From: Streptomyces sp. TP-A0356
GTDB taxonomy: Bacteria > Actinomycetota > Actinomycetes > Streptomycetales > Streptomycetaceae
Reading direction: 5' to 3'
Length of the DNA: 64,000 bases
NCBI RefSeq assembly: GCF_001417775.1
Contig: NZ_BBZJ01000021.1
Span: forward strand, 372,001 to 436,000
In this document: positions 1 through 8,015 of the stretch, piece by piece
How the letters are laid out: every line of letters starts with the position of its first letter
How positions within the stretch are numbered: position 1 is the stretch's first letter
Made by a program: the position numbers and the translations under genes
Notes under the pieces: model-generated
The model's database searches: none
Told to the model about the DNA's origin: nothing
Seen by the model: the letters and a program-made list of their open reading frames with translations, nothing else

Positions 1-351
1 GCCACGGCACCGGGGCGAACCGCGACGTTTCCGGGGCGGCGGCACGGCGGCGCGGCGTGGTATCCGTGAGGCAGGGGAATGCCTCGGGCCCACCGGGCGT
101 TCCCCCGACGGGCCCTCGACACGGGAGCGGTCCCGTGCAGGGATCACCGGGTGCCTCGACGGACGCCGGGACGGATCCGCGGTCACCCCGGCGGACCCGC
201 CTCCTCAGGATCCCGTCGCCCGGAAGACGGGCGAGTTTACCCACCCCCACCGCCGGCCATGCGGCGTGCGGCCACCTTTTCCTCCTCTGTCGGGCTGAAG
301 TTTTGTTGATCGAGGGGAGATCGGCCGCCCGATCGCCCTACCCTTCAAAGG

Positions 352-1584
352 GTGAACCAATTGATGTCCCGAGAGTCCGAGGCCGATCACCCCGGGGACG
401 CGGTGCTCCCCGGCGCGCTGCCCGAGGCGCTGCGCGCCGAACTCGTCGCCTTCCGCCGCGACCTGCACATGCACCCGGAACTCGGCAACCAGGAGTTCCG
501 CACGACCGCCGCGATCAAGGGCCGCCTTGAGCAGGCGGGACTCGCTCCGCGCGTGCTCGACACCGGCACCGGCCTCTTCTGTGACATCGGCGACCGGGAC
601 GGCGTACGCCCCATGCTCGCGCTGCGCGCCGACATCGACGCGCTCCCCATCCCGGACACCAAGGCCGACTGCGCCTACCGTTCCACCGTGCCCGACCGGG
701 CCCATGCCTGCGGACACGACGTGCACACCACGGTCGTCCTCGGCGCCGGGCTCGTCCTCGCCGAGCTGCACCGCCAGGGGCGGCTTCCGCAGCCGGTGCG
801 GCTGGTCTTCCAGCCCGCCGAGGAGGTCCTCCCGGGCGGTGCCGCCGACGCCATCGAGTCCGGTGTCCTCGACGGCGTCGGACGGATCATCGCCGTGCAC
901 TGCGACCCCAGGGTCGACGCGGGGCGCATCGGGCTGCGGCACGGCCCCATCACCTCCGCCTGTGACCGGCTGGAGGTCGCGCTCGACGGCCCGGGCGGCC
1001 ATACCGCGCGGCCCCATCTCACCACCGACCTCGTCACGGCGGTCGCGCGCGTCGCCACCGAGGTGCCGTCGCTGGTCGCGCGCCGCGTCGACGCCCGCAG
1101 CGGCCTCGGGGTCACCTGGGGACGCATCGAGTCCGGGCACGCCCCGAACGTCATCCCGCAGCACGCCGAACTCTCCGGGACCGTACGCTGCCTGGACCTG
1201 GACGCCTGGCGGCAGGCGCCCGACCTGGTGCACGCGGCGATCGACGAGATCGCGAACCTGTACCGGGCGAAGTCCGAGATCAACTACATCCGCGGAGTGC
1301 CGCCCGTCGTCAACGACATGGTCGTCACCGAACTGCTGCGCGACGCCATGACCGCGCGCCGCGGTGCCCCGTCGGTCGAGGACACCGAACAGAGCCTCGG
1401 CGGCGAGGACTTCTCCTGGTACCTGGAGCACGTGCCCGGCGCCATGGCCCGTCTCGGCGTCCGCAGGCCCGGCGAGCGGACCGTCCGCGACCTCCACCAG
1501 GGCGACTTCGACGTGGACGAGCACGCCATCACGGTCGGCGTGGAACTGTTCACGGCGGCGGCGCTGCTGGACGCGGAGCGCTAG
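352..1584 (+). CDS. M20-family amidohydrolase / peptidase
   Basis: This is a zinc-dependent amidohydrolase of the M20 family (IAA-amino-acid hydrolase or hippurate hydrolase type), about 410 residues, which is the usual length. The metal-binding segment HACGHD lies near residues 118-123, FQPAEE follows near 153-158, and GGEDFSWY is near the C-terminus; the central dimerisation domain is present. It should cleave an N-acyl amino acid or similar amide in the cytoplasm, but the substrate cannot be read from the sequence. Two starts are possible. GTG 352 lies 7 nt after a TACCCT hexamer and could be leaderless. ATG 364 has AAAGGG at 347-352 as a ribosome site. A hairpin terminator follows, so it looks monocistronic and not part of the nucleoside genes downstream. 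Confidence 0.9.
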   Translation: MNQLMSRESEADHPGDAVLPGALPEALRAELVAFRRDLHMHPELGNQEFRTTAAIKGRLEQAGLAPRVLDTGTGLFCDIGDRDGVRPMLALRADIDALPIPDTKADCAYRSTVPDRAHACGHDVHTTVVLGAGLVLAELHRQGRLPQPVRLVFQPAEEVLPGGAADAIESGVLDGVGRIIAVHCDPRVDAGRIGLRHGPITSACDRLEVALDGPGGHTARPHLTTDLVTAVARVATEVPSLVARRVDARSGLGVTWGRIESGHAPNVIPQHAELSGTVRCLDLDAWRQAPDLVHAAIDEIANLYRAKSEINYIRGVPPVVNDMVVTELLRDAMTARRGAPSVEDTEQSLGGEDFSWYLEHVPGAMARLGVRRPGERTVRDLHQGDFDVDEHAITVGVELFTAAALLDAER

Positions 1585-1600
1585 GGCCCGGGATGGCCGG

Positions 1601-1626
1601 AAGGGGTGCCCCGGTTGGCACCCCTT
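1601..1626 (+). terminator. Hairpin terminator after the amidohydrolase gene
   Basis: AAGGGGTGCC (1601-1610) pairs perfectly with GGCACCCCTT (1617-1626) around a 6-nt loop, 17 nt after the stop codon. It separates the amidohydrolase from the lipoprotein gene. Confidence 0.75.
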
Positions 1627-1726
1627 CGTCCGCTTGCGTCACTTTGACGTAACGGGCGGCGCGCAAACGTAACCCGGTGGCGGCACGAATCGATAACGGC
1701 CATGAGGAACCCCGTTCCCCTCCTCT

Positions 1727-1740
1727 TCTACGCGCGTTAC
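1727..1740. promoter_or_regulatory. Nucleoside-regulon operator (site 1), variant
   Basis: The sequence TCTACGCGCGTTAC matches the palindrome TCTACGCGCGTAGA at the first 11 of 14 positions. It lies 81 bp upstream of the first lipoprotein start. A shared block CGATAACGG lies 36 bp upstream (1691), the same arrangement as at the second lipoprotein gene. The operator role is inferred from recurrence at six nucleoside genes. Confidence 0.7.
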
Positions 1741-1821
1741 TGTGCGCCGAAATCGCTGCGGTGGCGGCGTACTGGGGAAGCGGTCCGGTGACGGTGCCGT
1801 GGGGATGAAGGGGTGCTTGCT

Positions 1822-2895
1822 GTGCGTCTGATCTCTCGGAGGACTAGGTTCTCCCAAGCTGCGGTGGCCGTCGCGGTCGTCGCCCTCGCGGCCGCCGGGT
1901 GCGGCAAGTCCAGCACCGATTCCACCGGCAGCTCGGACAAGAACTCGTCCGGCTACACGGGCAAGGGCATAGGCCTGGCCTACGACATCGGCGGCAAGGG
2001 CGACCAGTCCTTCAACGACGCCGCCTTCGCCGGTTTCCAGAAGGCCGAGAAGGACTTCAAGATCAGCGGCCGGGACATCGAGCCGCAGGACGGCGAGTCC
2101 AGCGCGGACAAGGTGCAGCGTCTGGAGCAGCTCGCCAAGGCCGGCTACAACCCGATCGTCGGCGTCGGCTTCGTCTACGCGCCCGCCGTCAAGGAGGTCG
2201 CGGCCAAGTACCCGAAGGTCACCTTCGGCATCATCGACGACAACACCGTCCAGACGAGCAACGTCGCCGACCTGGTCTTCCACGAGGAGCAGTCCTCGTA
2301 CCTGGCGGGTGTCGCCGCGGCGAAGACGACCAAGAAGAACCACATCGGCTTCATCGGCGGTGTGGACATCCCGCTCATCCACAAGTTTGAGGCGGGCTTC
2401 GACCAGGGCGCCCGGTCGGTCAACCCGAAGATCAAGATCGAGTCGCAGTATCTGACCCAGACCGCCCAGGAGGGCGGCTTCTCCAGCCCCGACAAGGGCA
2501 AGGAGGCGGCGAGCGGCCAGATCGCGGCGGGCGCCGACGTGATCTACCACGCGGCCGGTCTGTCCGGCCAGGGCGTGATCCAGTCCGCCGCCGAGCACAA
2601 GGTGTGGGCGATCGGTGTCGACTCGGACCAGTACCAGCAGAGCGCCCTGGCCAAGTACAAGGACTACATCCTCGGCTCGGCCCTGAAGAACGTCGGCGGC
2701 GCGGTGTACGACCTGGCCAAGTCGGTCGTCGAGGGCAAGCCGCTGACCGGTGAGCAGCGTGGCGACCTCAAGTCGGGCGGCGTCGGCTTCGCGGACTCCA
2801 ACCCCAAGTACCAGGCGATGAAGGACGTGGTCGCGGCGGTCGACAAGGCCAAGCAGGACATCATCGACGGCAAGATCACCGTCAACACGAAGTGA
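1822..2895 (+). CDS. BMP-family nucleoside-binding lipoprotein 1
   Basis: This is the substrate-binding lipoprotein of a nucleoside ABC transporter (BmpA/PnrA family, periplasmic-binding-protein fold), anchored outside the membrane. The N-terminus has basic residues, a hydrophobic segment and a lipobox ending in AAAGC at about residue 19. The BMP signature GGKGDQSFND follows shortly after, and KVWAIGVDSDQYQ is conserved near the C-terminal third. GTG 1822 is preferred over GTG 1813 because AAGGGG at 1808-1813 gives good spacing. It is extremely similar to the next gene, so the two are tandem duplicates that also share upstream blocks. It presumably delivers purine or pyrimidine nucleosides to the ATPase and permeases at 5.2-9.3 kb. 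Confidence 0.93.
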   Translation: MRLISRRTRFSQAAVAVAVVALAAAGCGKSSTDSTGSSDKNSSGYTGKGIGLAYDIGGKGDQSFNDAAFAGFQKAEKDFKISGRDIEPQDGESSADKVQRLEQLAKAGYNPIVGVGFVYAPAVKEVAAKYPKVTFGIIDDNTVQTSNVADLVFHEEQSSYLAGVAAAKTTKKNHIGFIGGVDIPLIHKFEAGFDQGARSVNPKIKIESQYLTQTAQEGGFSSPDKGKEAASGQIAAGADVIYHAAGLSGQGVIQSAAEHKVWAIGVDSDQYQQSALAKYKDYILGSALKNVGGAVYDLAKSVVEGKPLTGEQRGDLKSGGVGFADSNPKYQAMKDVVAAVDKAKQDIIDGKITVNTK

Positions 2896-2915
2896 CGCCG
2901 TCGGTCACCCGACGA

Positions 2916-2959
2916 CCAAGGGGCGCCCCCGACCGAAGCACCGGCCGGGGGCACCTTGG
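2916..2959 (+). terminator. Probable terminator after lipoprotein 1
   Basis: CCAAGG at 2916-2921 and CCTTGG at 2954-2959 close a stem that continues through a C-run (GCGCCCCCG) facing CGGGGGC, with small bulges. It lies 20 nt past the stop codon. Confidence 0.6.
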
Positions 2960-3750
2960 TGTCTGCCGGTCGGTTCGTACGGTGCCCCGGACGGGGCCGC
3001 GGGCTGCCTCCGCGGAGTGTGCGGTTCTGGGGGACTGCCTCCCGCAGATGCGCCCATGGGCTGGCCGCCGGCCGGCCCGCGCGGCGTGCCCTCCGGCCCG
3101 TGGGTGACTTCCACGGTGTCTTCCTTGGCGCCTGGGGACTGTCTCCGGTCGGGTGTCCGCGTCACGGCCGTCGGCCCCTCCGTGCGGAGCCGCCCCCGGT
3201 GCCTGGGGACTGTCTTCGGCGATGTGCCTCGTCGCGGCCGTCGGCCTCTCCGCGCGGTGCCGCTCCGCCGCGGCCCGCCGACCGCCTCCCGCCATACCCA
3301 CGGAGGCCGTCCCGACGTCCCACGGAGGCCCGTCCCACGGAGGCCTACCGGCCGCTTCTGCCACGGGCCCCCATCGCGGCCGTCGGCCTCTCCCGCCAGG
3401 GGCCCGCCGAGACCGGTCCGCCCCACCCGCCGGCCTCGCGCCCCCCGAGCTCTCGCGCCCCGCCGGCCTCGCGCCCCCCGAGCTCTCGGCGCCCCACCGC
3501 CACGCGCCCCGCCACCCACCCGCCTCCCCAGTCATGAGGTCCCCCGAACCCCATCAGTCACCCTCGCAAACCACCCTCCCCCGGCCCCCTCAACCCGCAG
3601 ACCTCAGCTCCTCCCCCCGCCCCCCAACCCCGCAGACCTCAAGCCCCCCACAGCCCCCACAGGGCCCCGCACCCCCACCCGAGAGCGCCTCCCCTTGCCT
3701 GCCGCAAGCGCCGTACCGCTCTCCGTAACCTGTGCGACATTCGCGGCCAC
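2960..3750. other. Long noncoding gap with degenerate repeats
   Basis: About 790 bp separate the two lipoprotein genes. I see no gene: the reading frames are Pro/Arg-rich compositional artefacts. The gap contains a 71-bp imperfect tandem repeat (listed separately), a further copy of its core CGGCCGTCGGCCTCTCC near 3376, two direct copies of CTCGCGCCCCCCGAGCTCTCG-like sequence near 3450-3490, and a strongly C-rich, G-poor stretch from about 3400 to 3700. Its content is unlike normal intergenic DNA around it and may mark decayed sequence at the duplication joint. Confidence 0.6.
3130..3271. repeat. Two-copy imperfect tandem repeat, 71-bp period
   Basis: The copies run 3130-3200 and 3201-3271. 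Both begin GCCTGGGGACTGTC and both hold CGGCCGTCGGCC followed by CTCC and a GC-rich end. A weaker related start, CTGGGGGACTGCC, lies near 3027. Confidence 0.6.
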
Positions 3751-3790
3751 ATCTCGATAACGGACCGGACAGAAGGGGTTTTCCGTCTGG

Positions 3791-3804
3791 TCTACGCGCG
3801 TTAC
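3791..3804. promoter_or_regulatory. Nucleoside-regulon operator (site 2), variant
   Basis: TCTACGCGCGTTAC is identical to site 1 and again lies 37 bp after a CGATAACGG block (3754). It precedes lipoprotein 2 by 54 bp. The matching layout shows that the promoter region was duplicated along with the gene. Confidence 0.7.
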
Positions 3805-3858
3805 GCTGCCGCGGAACCAGCGCCTGGTATGGGCGCACGCACAAAGGAGTCTCGTTCC

Positions 3859-4905
3859 ATGCGCCGGGTGTCCCGAATCGCCGTTGCTGGCGTTGCAACC
3901 GCAGCCCTCGCTGTCACCGTATCCGCCTGCGGCAGCTCGTCCACCGAGTCGGCCGGCGGCGGCAAGAGCAAGGGTGTCGGCCTCGCGTACGACGTCGGCG
4001 GCAAGGGCGACCAGTCCTTCAACGACGCCGCGTACGCCGGCTTCCAGAAGGCCGAGAAGGACTTCGGCGTCGGCGGTCGAGACGTCGAGCCGCAGGACAA
4101 CGAGTCCGACGCCGACAAGGTGCAGCGCCTGGAGACGCTGGCCAAGTCCGGCTACAACCCGGTCATCGGCGTCGGCTTCGCCTACGCGCCCGCCGTCAAG
4201 GAGGCCGCCGTCAAGTACCCGAAGGTCACCTTCGGCATCATCGACGACAACACCATCCAGGCGAAGAACGTCGCCGACCTGGTCTTCCACGAGGAGGAGT
4301 CCTCCTACCTCGCCGGTGTCGCCGCCGCCAAGGTCACCAAGAAGAACCACATCGGCTTCATCGGCGGCGTGGACGTCCCGCTCATCCACAAGTTCGAGGC
4401 GGGCTTCGTCCAGGGCGCCAAGTCGGTCAAGCCGGGCATCAAGATCGAGTCGCAGTATCTGACCCAGACGGCCCAGGAGGGCGGCTTCTCCAGCCCCGAC
4501 AAGGGCGAGAACGCCGCGAACGGCCAGATCGACGCCGGTGCGGACGTCGTCTACCACGCGGCCGGCCTGTCCGGCCAGGGCGTCATCAAGGCCGCCGCCG
4601 CGCACAAGGTGTGGGCGATCGGTGTCGACTCCGACCAGTACCAGCAGAGCGCTCTGGCGGCGTACAAGCAGTACATCCTGACCTCCGCCCTGAAGAACGT
4701 CTCGGGCGCGGTGTACGACCTCGCCAAGTCGGTCCTCCAGGACAAGAAGCCGCTGTCCGGTGAGGTCCGCGGCTCCCTCGCCAACGGTGGTGTCGGCCTC
4801 GCCGACTCCAACCCGGTGTTCAAGAACAACGCCGACCTGCAGGCCGCGCTGAAGAAGGCCGAGCAGGGCATCAAGGACGGCACGATCAAGGTCAAGACGT
4901 CCTGA
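3859..4905 (+). CDS. BMP-family nucleoside-binding lipoprotein 2
   Basis: This is the second BMP-type nucleoside-binding lipoprotein, about 348 residues. ATG 3859 follows a textbook ribosome site AAAGGAG (3843-3849). The signal peptide ends in a lipobox with VSAC. The mature protein carries GGKGDQSFND, the long conserved block around HIGFIGGVDVPLIHKFEAGF and VWAIGVDSDQYQQSAL. It differs from lipoprotein 1 mainly in the signal region and the C-terminal tail, so two binding proteins may feed one transporter, perhaps with different nucleoside preference or expression level. It has its own operator and its own terminator, so it is likely transcribed alone. Confidence 0.93.
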   Translation: MRRVSRIAVAGVATAALAVTVSACGSSSTESAGGGKSKGVGLAYDVGGKGDQSFNDAAYAGFQKAEKDFGVGGRDVEPQDNESDADKVQRLETLAKSGYNPVIGVGFAYAPAVKEAAVKYPKVTFGIIDDNTIQAKNVADLVFHEEESSYLAGVAAAKVTKKNHIGFIGGVDVPLIHKFEAGFVQGAKSVKPGIKIESQYLTQTAQEGGFSSPDKGENAANGQIDAGADVVYHAAGLSGQGVIKAAAAHKVWAIGVDSDQYQQSALAAYKQYILTSALKNVSGAVYDLAKSVLQDKKPLSGEVRGSLANGGVGLADSNPVFKNNADLQAALKKAEQGIKDGTIKVKTS

Positions 4906-4934
4906 CCCGTCGGTCCGACGTCCCGACGTCCTGA

Positions 4935-4980
4935 CGCCGTGATCCGCGGCCCGGGGTACCCCGGCCCCGGCATCACGGCG
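4935..4980 (+). terminator. Hairpin after lipoprotein 2
   Basis: CGCCGTGAT (4935-4943) pairs with ATCACGGCG (4972-4980). The loop contains a second self-complementary stretch, CCGGGGTACCCCGG. It starts 30 nt past the stop codon. Confidence 0.65.
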
Positions 4981-5169
4981 CCGGGACGCGCGGGGCAAGA
5001 GGCCATGACAGGCCATGGCCAAGGCGCCGCCGTAATGGCAGCGTTACGGCCACGGAACGGGGTGCGGGAAGGATGACCAACTCGCGCCCCGTTCGCGCGG
5101 CAGAATGCTCGGAACGGATTGGAAGCCGGTCGGATCCAGTCAGATCCGGGCACTATTCAAAGCAGGGGC

Positions 5170-5183
5170 GCTACGCGCGTAGA
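5170..5183. promoter_or_regulatory. Nucleoside-regulon operator (site 3)
   Basis: GCTACGCGCGTAGA matches the palindrome at 13 of 14 positions. It lies 15 bp upstream of the ribosome site of the nucleoside ABC operon, so it probably sits at or just after the transcription start and could block initiation or elongation. Its position also argues against translation starting upstream at TTG 5119. Confidence 0.8.
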
Positions 5184-5211
5184 TCGGCCCCTTTTCCAAG
5201 GAGAGTGCGCC

Positions 5212-6891
5212 ATCGACGCGTCCAGCAGCCCTCCGCTCACCGCACAGTCGACAACCGCGGTCGAGCTGGCGGGGATCACCAAGCGATTCCCGGGTGTCGT
5301 CGCCAACCACGACATCCACCTCACGGTCCGCAAGGGCACCGTGCACGCCCTCGTCGGCGAGAACGGCGCCGGCAAGTCCACGCTGATGAAGATCCTCTAC
5401 GGCATGCAGAAGCCGGACGAGGGCACCATCACCGTCGACGGCGAGCAGGTGACCTTCCACAGCCCCGCCGACGCCATCGTGCGCGGCATCGGCATGGTCC
5501 ACCAGCACTTCATGCTCGCCGACAACCTCACGGTCCTGGAGAACGTGGTCCTCGGCAGCGAGAAGCTGTACGGCATCGGCGGCGGTGCCCGTAAGAAGAT
5601 CAAGGAGATCTCGGACCGGTACGGGCTGGGCGTACGCCCCGACGTCCTGGTCGAGAGCCTCGGCGTGGCCGACCGCCAGCGCGTGGAGATCCTCAAGGTC
5701 CTCTTCCGCGGTGCCCGGACCCTGATCCTGGACGAGCCGACCGCCGTGCTCGTCCCGCAGGAGGTCGACGCGCTCTTCGACAACCTGCGCGAACTGAAGT
5801 CCGAGGGCCTGTCCGTCATCTTCATCTCCCACAAGCTGGGCGAGGTCCTGTCGGTCGCCGACGACATCACCGTCATCCGGCGGGGTACGACGGTCGGCAC
5901 CGCCATCCCCTCCGAGACCACCCCGCGCCAGCTCGCCGAGCTGATGGTCGGCAGCGAGCTGCCCACCCCGGAGACCGCCGAGTCCACCGTCACGGACAAG
6001 GCCGTCATCGAGGTCAAGGACCTCACCGTCCACGCGGTCGGCGGCCCCTCCCTCGGCGAGCTCGCCGAGCCCGCGGCCGGCGGACTGCTGACCGAGGCGA
6101 CGGCCGAGACCGCCGGCGAGGTGCGGCGCGTCCTCGACGACGTCTCCTTCACCATCCACGCGGGCGAGGTCATGGGCATCGCCGGTGTCGAGGGCAACGG
6201 CCAGACCGAGCTCATCGACGCGCTGATCGGCCTCAAGCGCGCCGACTCCGGGTCCATCTCCTTCCTCGGCGAGGAGATCACCGCCTGGCCCACCCGCAAG
6301 CGCCGTGAGCAGGGCGTGGGCTACATCCCCGAGGACCGTCACCGCCACGGCCTCCTCCTGGAGTCCCCCCTCTGGGAGAACCGCATCCTCGGCCACGTCA
6401 CCGAGCGCCCGAACGCCAAGGGCTTCTGGCTCGACATCAAGGGCGCCCAGGAGGACACGCGGCGGATCGTCGAGGAGTACGACGTCCGCACGCCCGGCAT
6501 CGACGTCACCGCCGCCTCCCTCTCCGGCGGCAACCAGCAGAAGCTGATCGTCGGCCGCGAGATGAGCCACAAGCCGAAGTTCCTGATCGCCGCCCACCCC
6601 ACCCGCGGTGTGGACGTCGGCGCCCAGGCGCAGATCTGGGACCAGATCCGTGAGGCCCGCCGCGAGGGCCTGGCCGTGCTGCTGATCTCCGCCGACCTGG
6701 ACGAGCTGATCGGCCTGTCCGACACCCTGCGGGTGATCTACAACGGCAGGCTGGTCGCCGACGCCGACCCGGCCACCATCACCCCGGAGGAGCTGGGCTC
6801 CGCCATGACGGGTGCCGCGTCCGGTCACCTGGAACATGTGGAGGAATCCACGGAAGACGCAACGGACGCCGCCCCGGAGGACGAGGCCTGA
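5212..6891 (+). CDS. Nucleoside ABC transporter, double ATPase subunit
   Basis: This is a tandem ATP-binding protein that powers import with the two permeases downstream (NupA/RnsB type), about 560 residues. The first nucleotide-binding domain has Walker A GENGAGKST and Walker B LILDEPTAVL. The second has the usual degenerate Walker A (GVEGNGQTEL), signature LSGGNQQKL, and AAHPTRGVDVG in place of a standard Walker B, as is common in this family. The start is unusual. AAGGAG at 5198-5203 is ideally spaced only for ATC 5212. The only upstream in-frame candidate noticed is TTG 5119, beyond the operator, and the next downstream GTG (5347) would cut into the first domain. The last codon overlaps the next gene (TGATG), so the subunits are translationally coupled. 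Confidence 0.9.
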   Translation: MDASSSPPLTAQSTTAVELAGITKRFPGVVANHDIHLTVRKGTVHALVGENGAGKSTLMKILYGMQKPDEGTITVDGEQVTFHSPADAIVRGIGMVHQHFMLADNLTVLENVVLGSEKLYGIGGGARKKIKEISDRYGLGVRPDVLVESLGVADRQRVEILKVLFRGARTLILDEPTAVLVPQEVDALFDNLRELKSEGLSVIFISHKLGEVLSVADDITVIRRGTTVGTAIPSETTPRQLAELMVGSELPTPETAESTVTDKAVIEVKDLTVHAVGGPSLGELAEPAAGGLLTEATAETAGEVRRVLDDVSFTIHAGEVMGIAGVEGNGQTELIDALIGLKRADSGSISFLGEEITAWPTRKRREQGVGYIPEDRHRHGLLLESPLWENRILGHVTERPNAKGFWLDIKGAQEDTRRIVEEYDVRTPGIDVTAASLSGGNQQKLIVGREMSHKPKFLIAAHPTRGVDVGAQAQIWDQIREARREGLAVLLISADLDELIGLSDTLRVIYNGRLVADADPATITPEELGSAMTGAASGHLEHVEESTEDATDAAPEDEA

Positions 6892-8015
6892 TGAAGAAGT
6901 TCGACAAGGAGCGGGTGCTCCTCGCGGTGGCCGGTCCGGTCATCGCCCTCGTCTCGGCCATCCTGCTCACCTCGGTGGTGCTGATCGCCTCCGGCAAGAA
7001 CCCGTTCGAGCCGTACCGGCTGATGCTGCAGCAGGTGTCGTTCTCCGACGTCCAGGTGCTGATCCTCAACCAGGCGTCGATGTACTACCTGGCGGCGCTC
7101 GCGGTGGCCATCGGCTTCCGTATGAACCTGTTCAACATCGGCGTCGACGGCCAGTACCGCCTCGCCGCGATGATGACCGCGGTGGTCGGCGCGCACATCG
7201 CGCTGCCGTCCTTCCTGCAGATCCCGCTCCTCATGCTGGTCGCCATGTTCACCGGCGCCTTCTGGGCCGGTATCGCGGGCTTCCTGAAGACCACCCGGGG
7301 CGTGAGCGAGGTCGTCGCGACGATCATGCTCAACGCGATCGCCACCAGCGTCATCGGCTACCTCACCCTGTCCAACGTCTGGGGCGTGCAGGTCGGCAAC
7401 AACATGACGACCGGCATCATGAAGAAGTCCGGCTGGTTCCCGGGCATCAACCTGGGCCCGAACGTCGGTGAGATCTACGGCCTGGTCTTCCTCGCGATCC
7501 TCGCGGGCGTCCTGTACTGGCTGGTCCTCAACCGCACCCGCTTCGGCTTCGACCTGCGCGCCACCGGCGCCTCCGAGACCGCCGCCGCGGCCTCCGGTGT
7601 CGACGCCAAGAAGATGGTGCTCACCGCGATGCTGATCTCCGGCGCGGTCGCGGGCCTCTCGGGCCTGCCGCTGCTCCTCGGTGACGCCCACACCTACAGC
7701 CTGAGCTTCCCGACGGGCCTCGGCTTCACCGGTATCACCATCGCGCTGCTCGGCCGCAACAACCCGGCCGGCATCGCCTTCGCCGCGCTCCTGATCGCCT
7801 TCCTCGACAAGGCGTCTCCCGCCCTCGACTACGCGACCCCGGTCGCGTACGAGAAGGAGATCGCCACCATCATGCAGGGCCTGATCGTCTTCGCGGTCGT
7901 CATCTCCTACGAGGCCGTACGCCAGTGGGGTCTGCGCCGCCAGCAGAAGCGGGTCGGCGCGGAGCTGGCCGCCGAGGCCAACAACAACTCGCACAAGAAG
8001 GAGGTGGCTGCCTGA
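6891..8015 (+). CDS. Nucleoside ABC transporter permease 1
   Basis: This is the first membrane subunit of the nucleoside importer, 374 residues, from the BPD_transp_2 permease family (NupB/YufP-like). It has a long N-terminal hydrophobic helix, about nine predicted membrane segments, and the family segments FRMNLFNIGVDGQ near residue 80 and RTRFGFDLRATG near 215. Its ATG overlaps the stop codon of the ATPase gene, and its own TGA overlaps the ATG of permease 2, so all three subunits are coupled. The C-terminus is charged and cytoplasmic. Confidence 0.93.
   Translation: MKKFDKERVLLAVAGPVIALVSAILLTSVVLIASGKNPFEPYRLMLQQVSFSDVQVLILNQASMYYLAALAVAIGFRMNLFNIGVDGQYRLAAMMTAVVGAHIALPSFLQIPLLMLVAMFTGAFWAGIAGFLKTTRGVSEVVATIMLNAIATSVIGYLTLSNVWGVQVGNNMTTGIMKKSGWFPGINLGPNVGEIYGLVFLAILAGVLYWLVLNRTRFGFDLRATGASETAAAASGVDAKKMVLTAMLISGAVAGLSGLPLLLGDAHTYSLSFPTGLGFTGITIALLGRNNPAGIAFAALLIAFLDKASPALDYATPVAYEKEIATIMQGLIVFAVVISYEAVRQWGLRRQQKRVGAELAAEANNNSHKKEVAA

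Noticed and set aside
205..1524. Long minus-strand frame across the amidohydrolase gene
   Set aside because: It is the antisense shadow of a well-supported enzyme gene, a common artefact in 70+ % GC DNA. The same applies to long frames at 5140-6837, 35674-37437 and 53401-56823.
2956..3760. Plus-strand genes in the gap between the lipoproteins
   Set aside because: Three overlapping frames are open at once, all Pro/Arg/Ser-rich, and none shows normal codon bias or a ribosome site.
5119..5211. TTG 5119 as the start of the transporter ATPase
   Set aside because: It lies upstream of the operator at 5170-5183 and adds about 30 residues unlike the family. The ribosome site at 5198-5203 points to 5212.
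6570..6630. Broken Walker B in the second ATPase domain (AAHPTRG)
   Set aside because: Degenerate second domains with this pattern are usual in nucleoside-type double ATPases.
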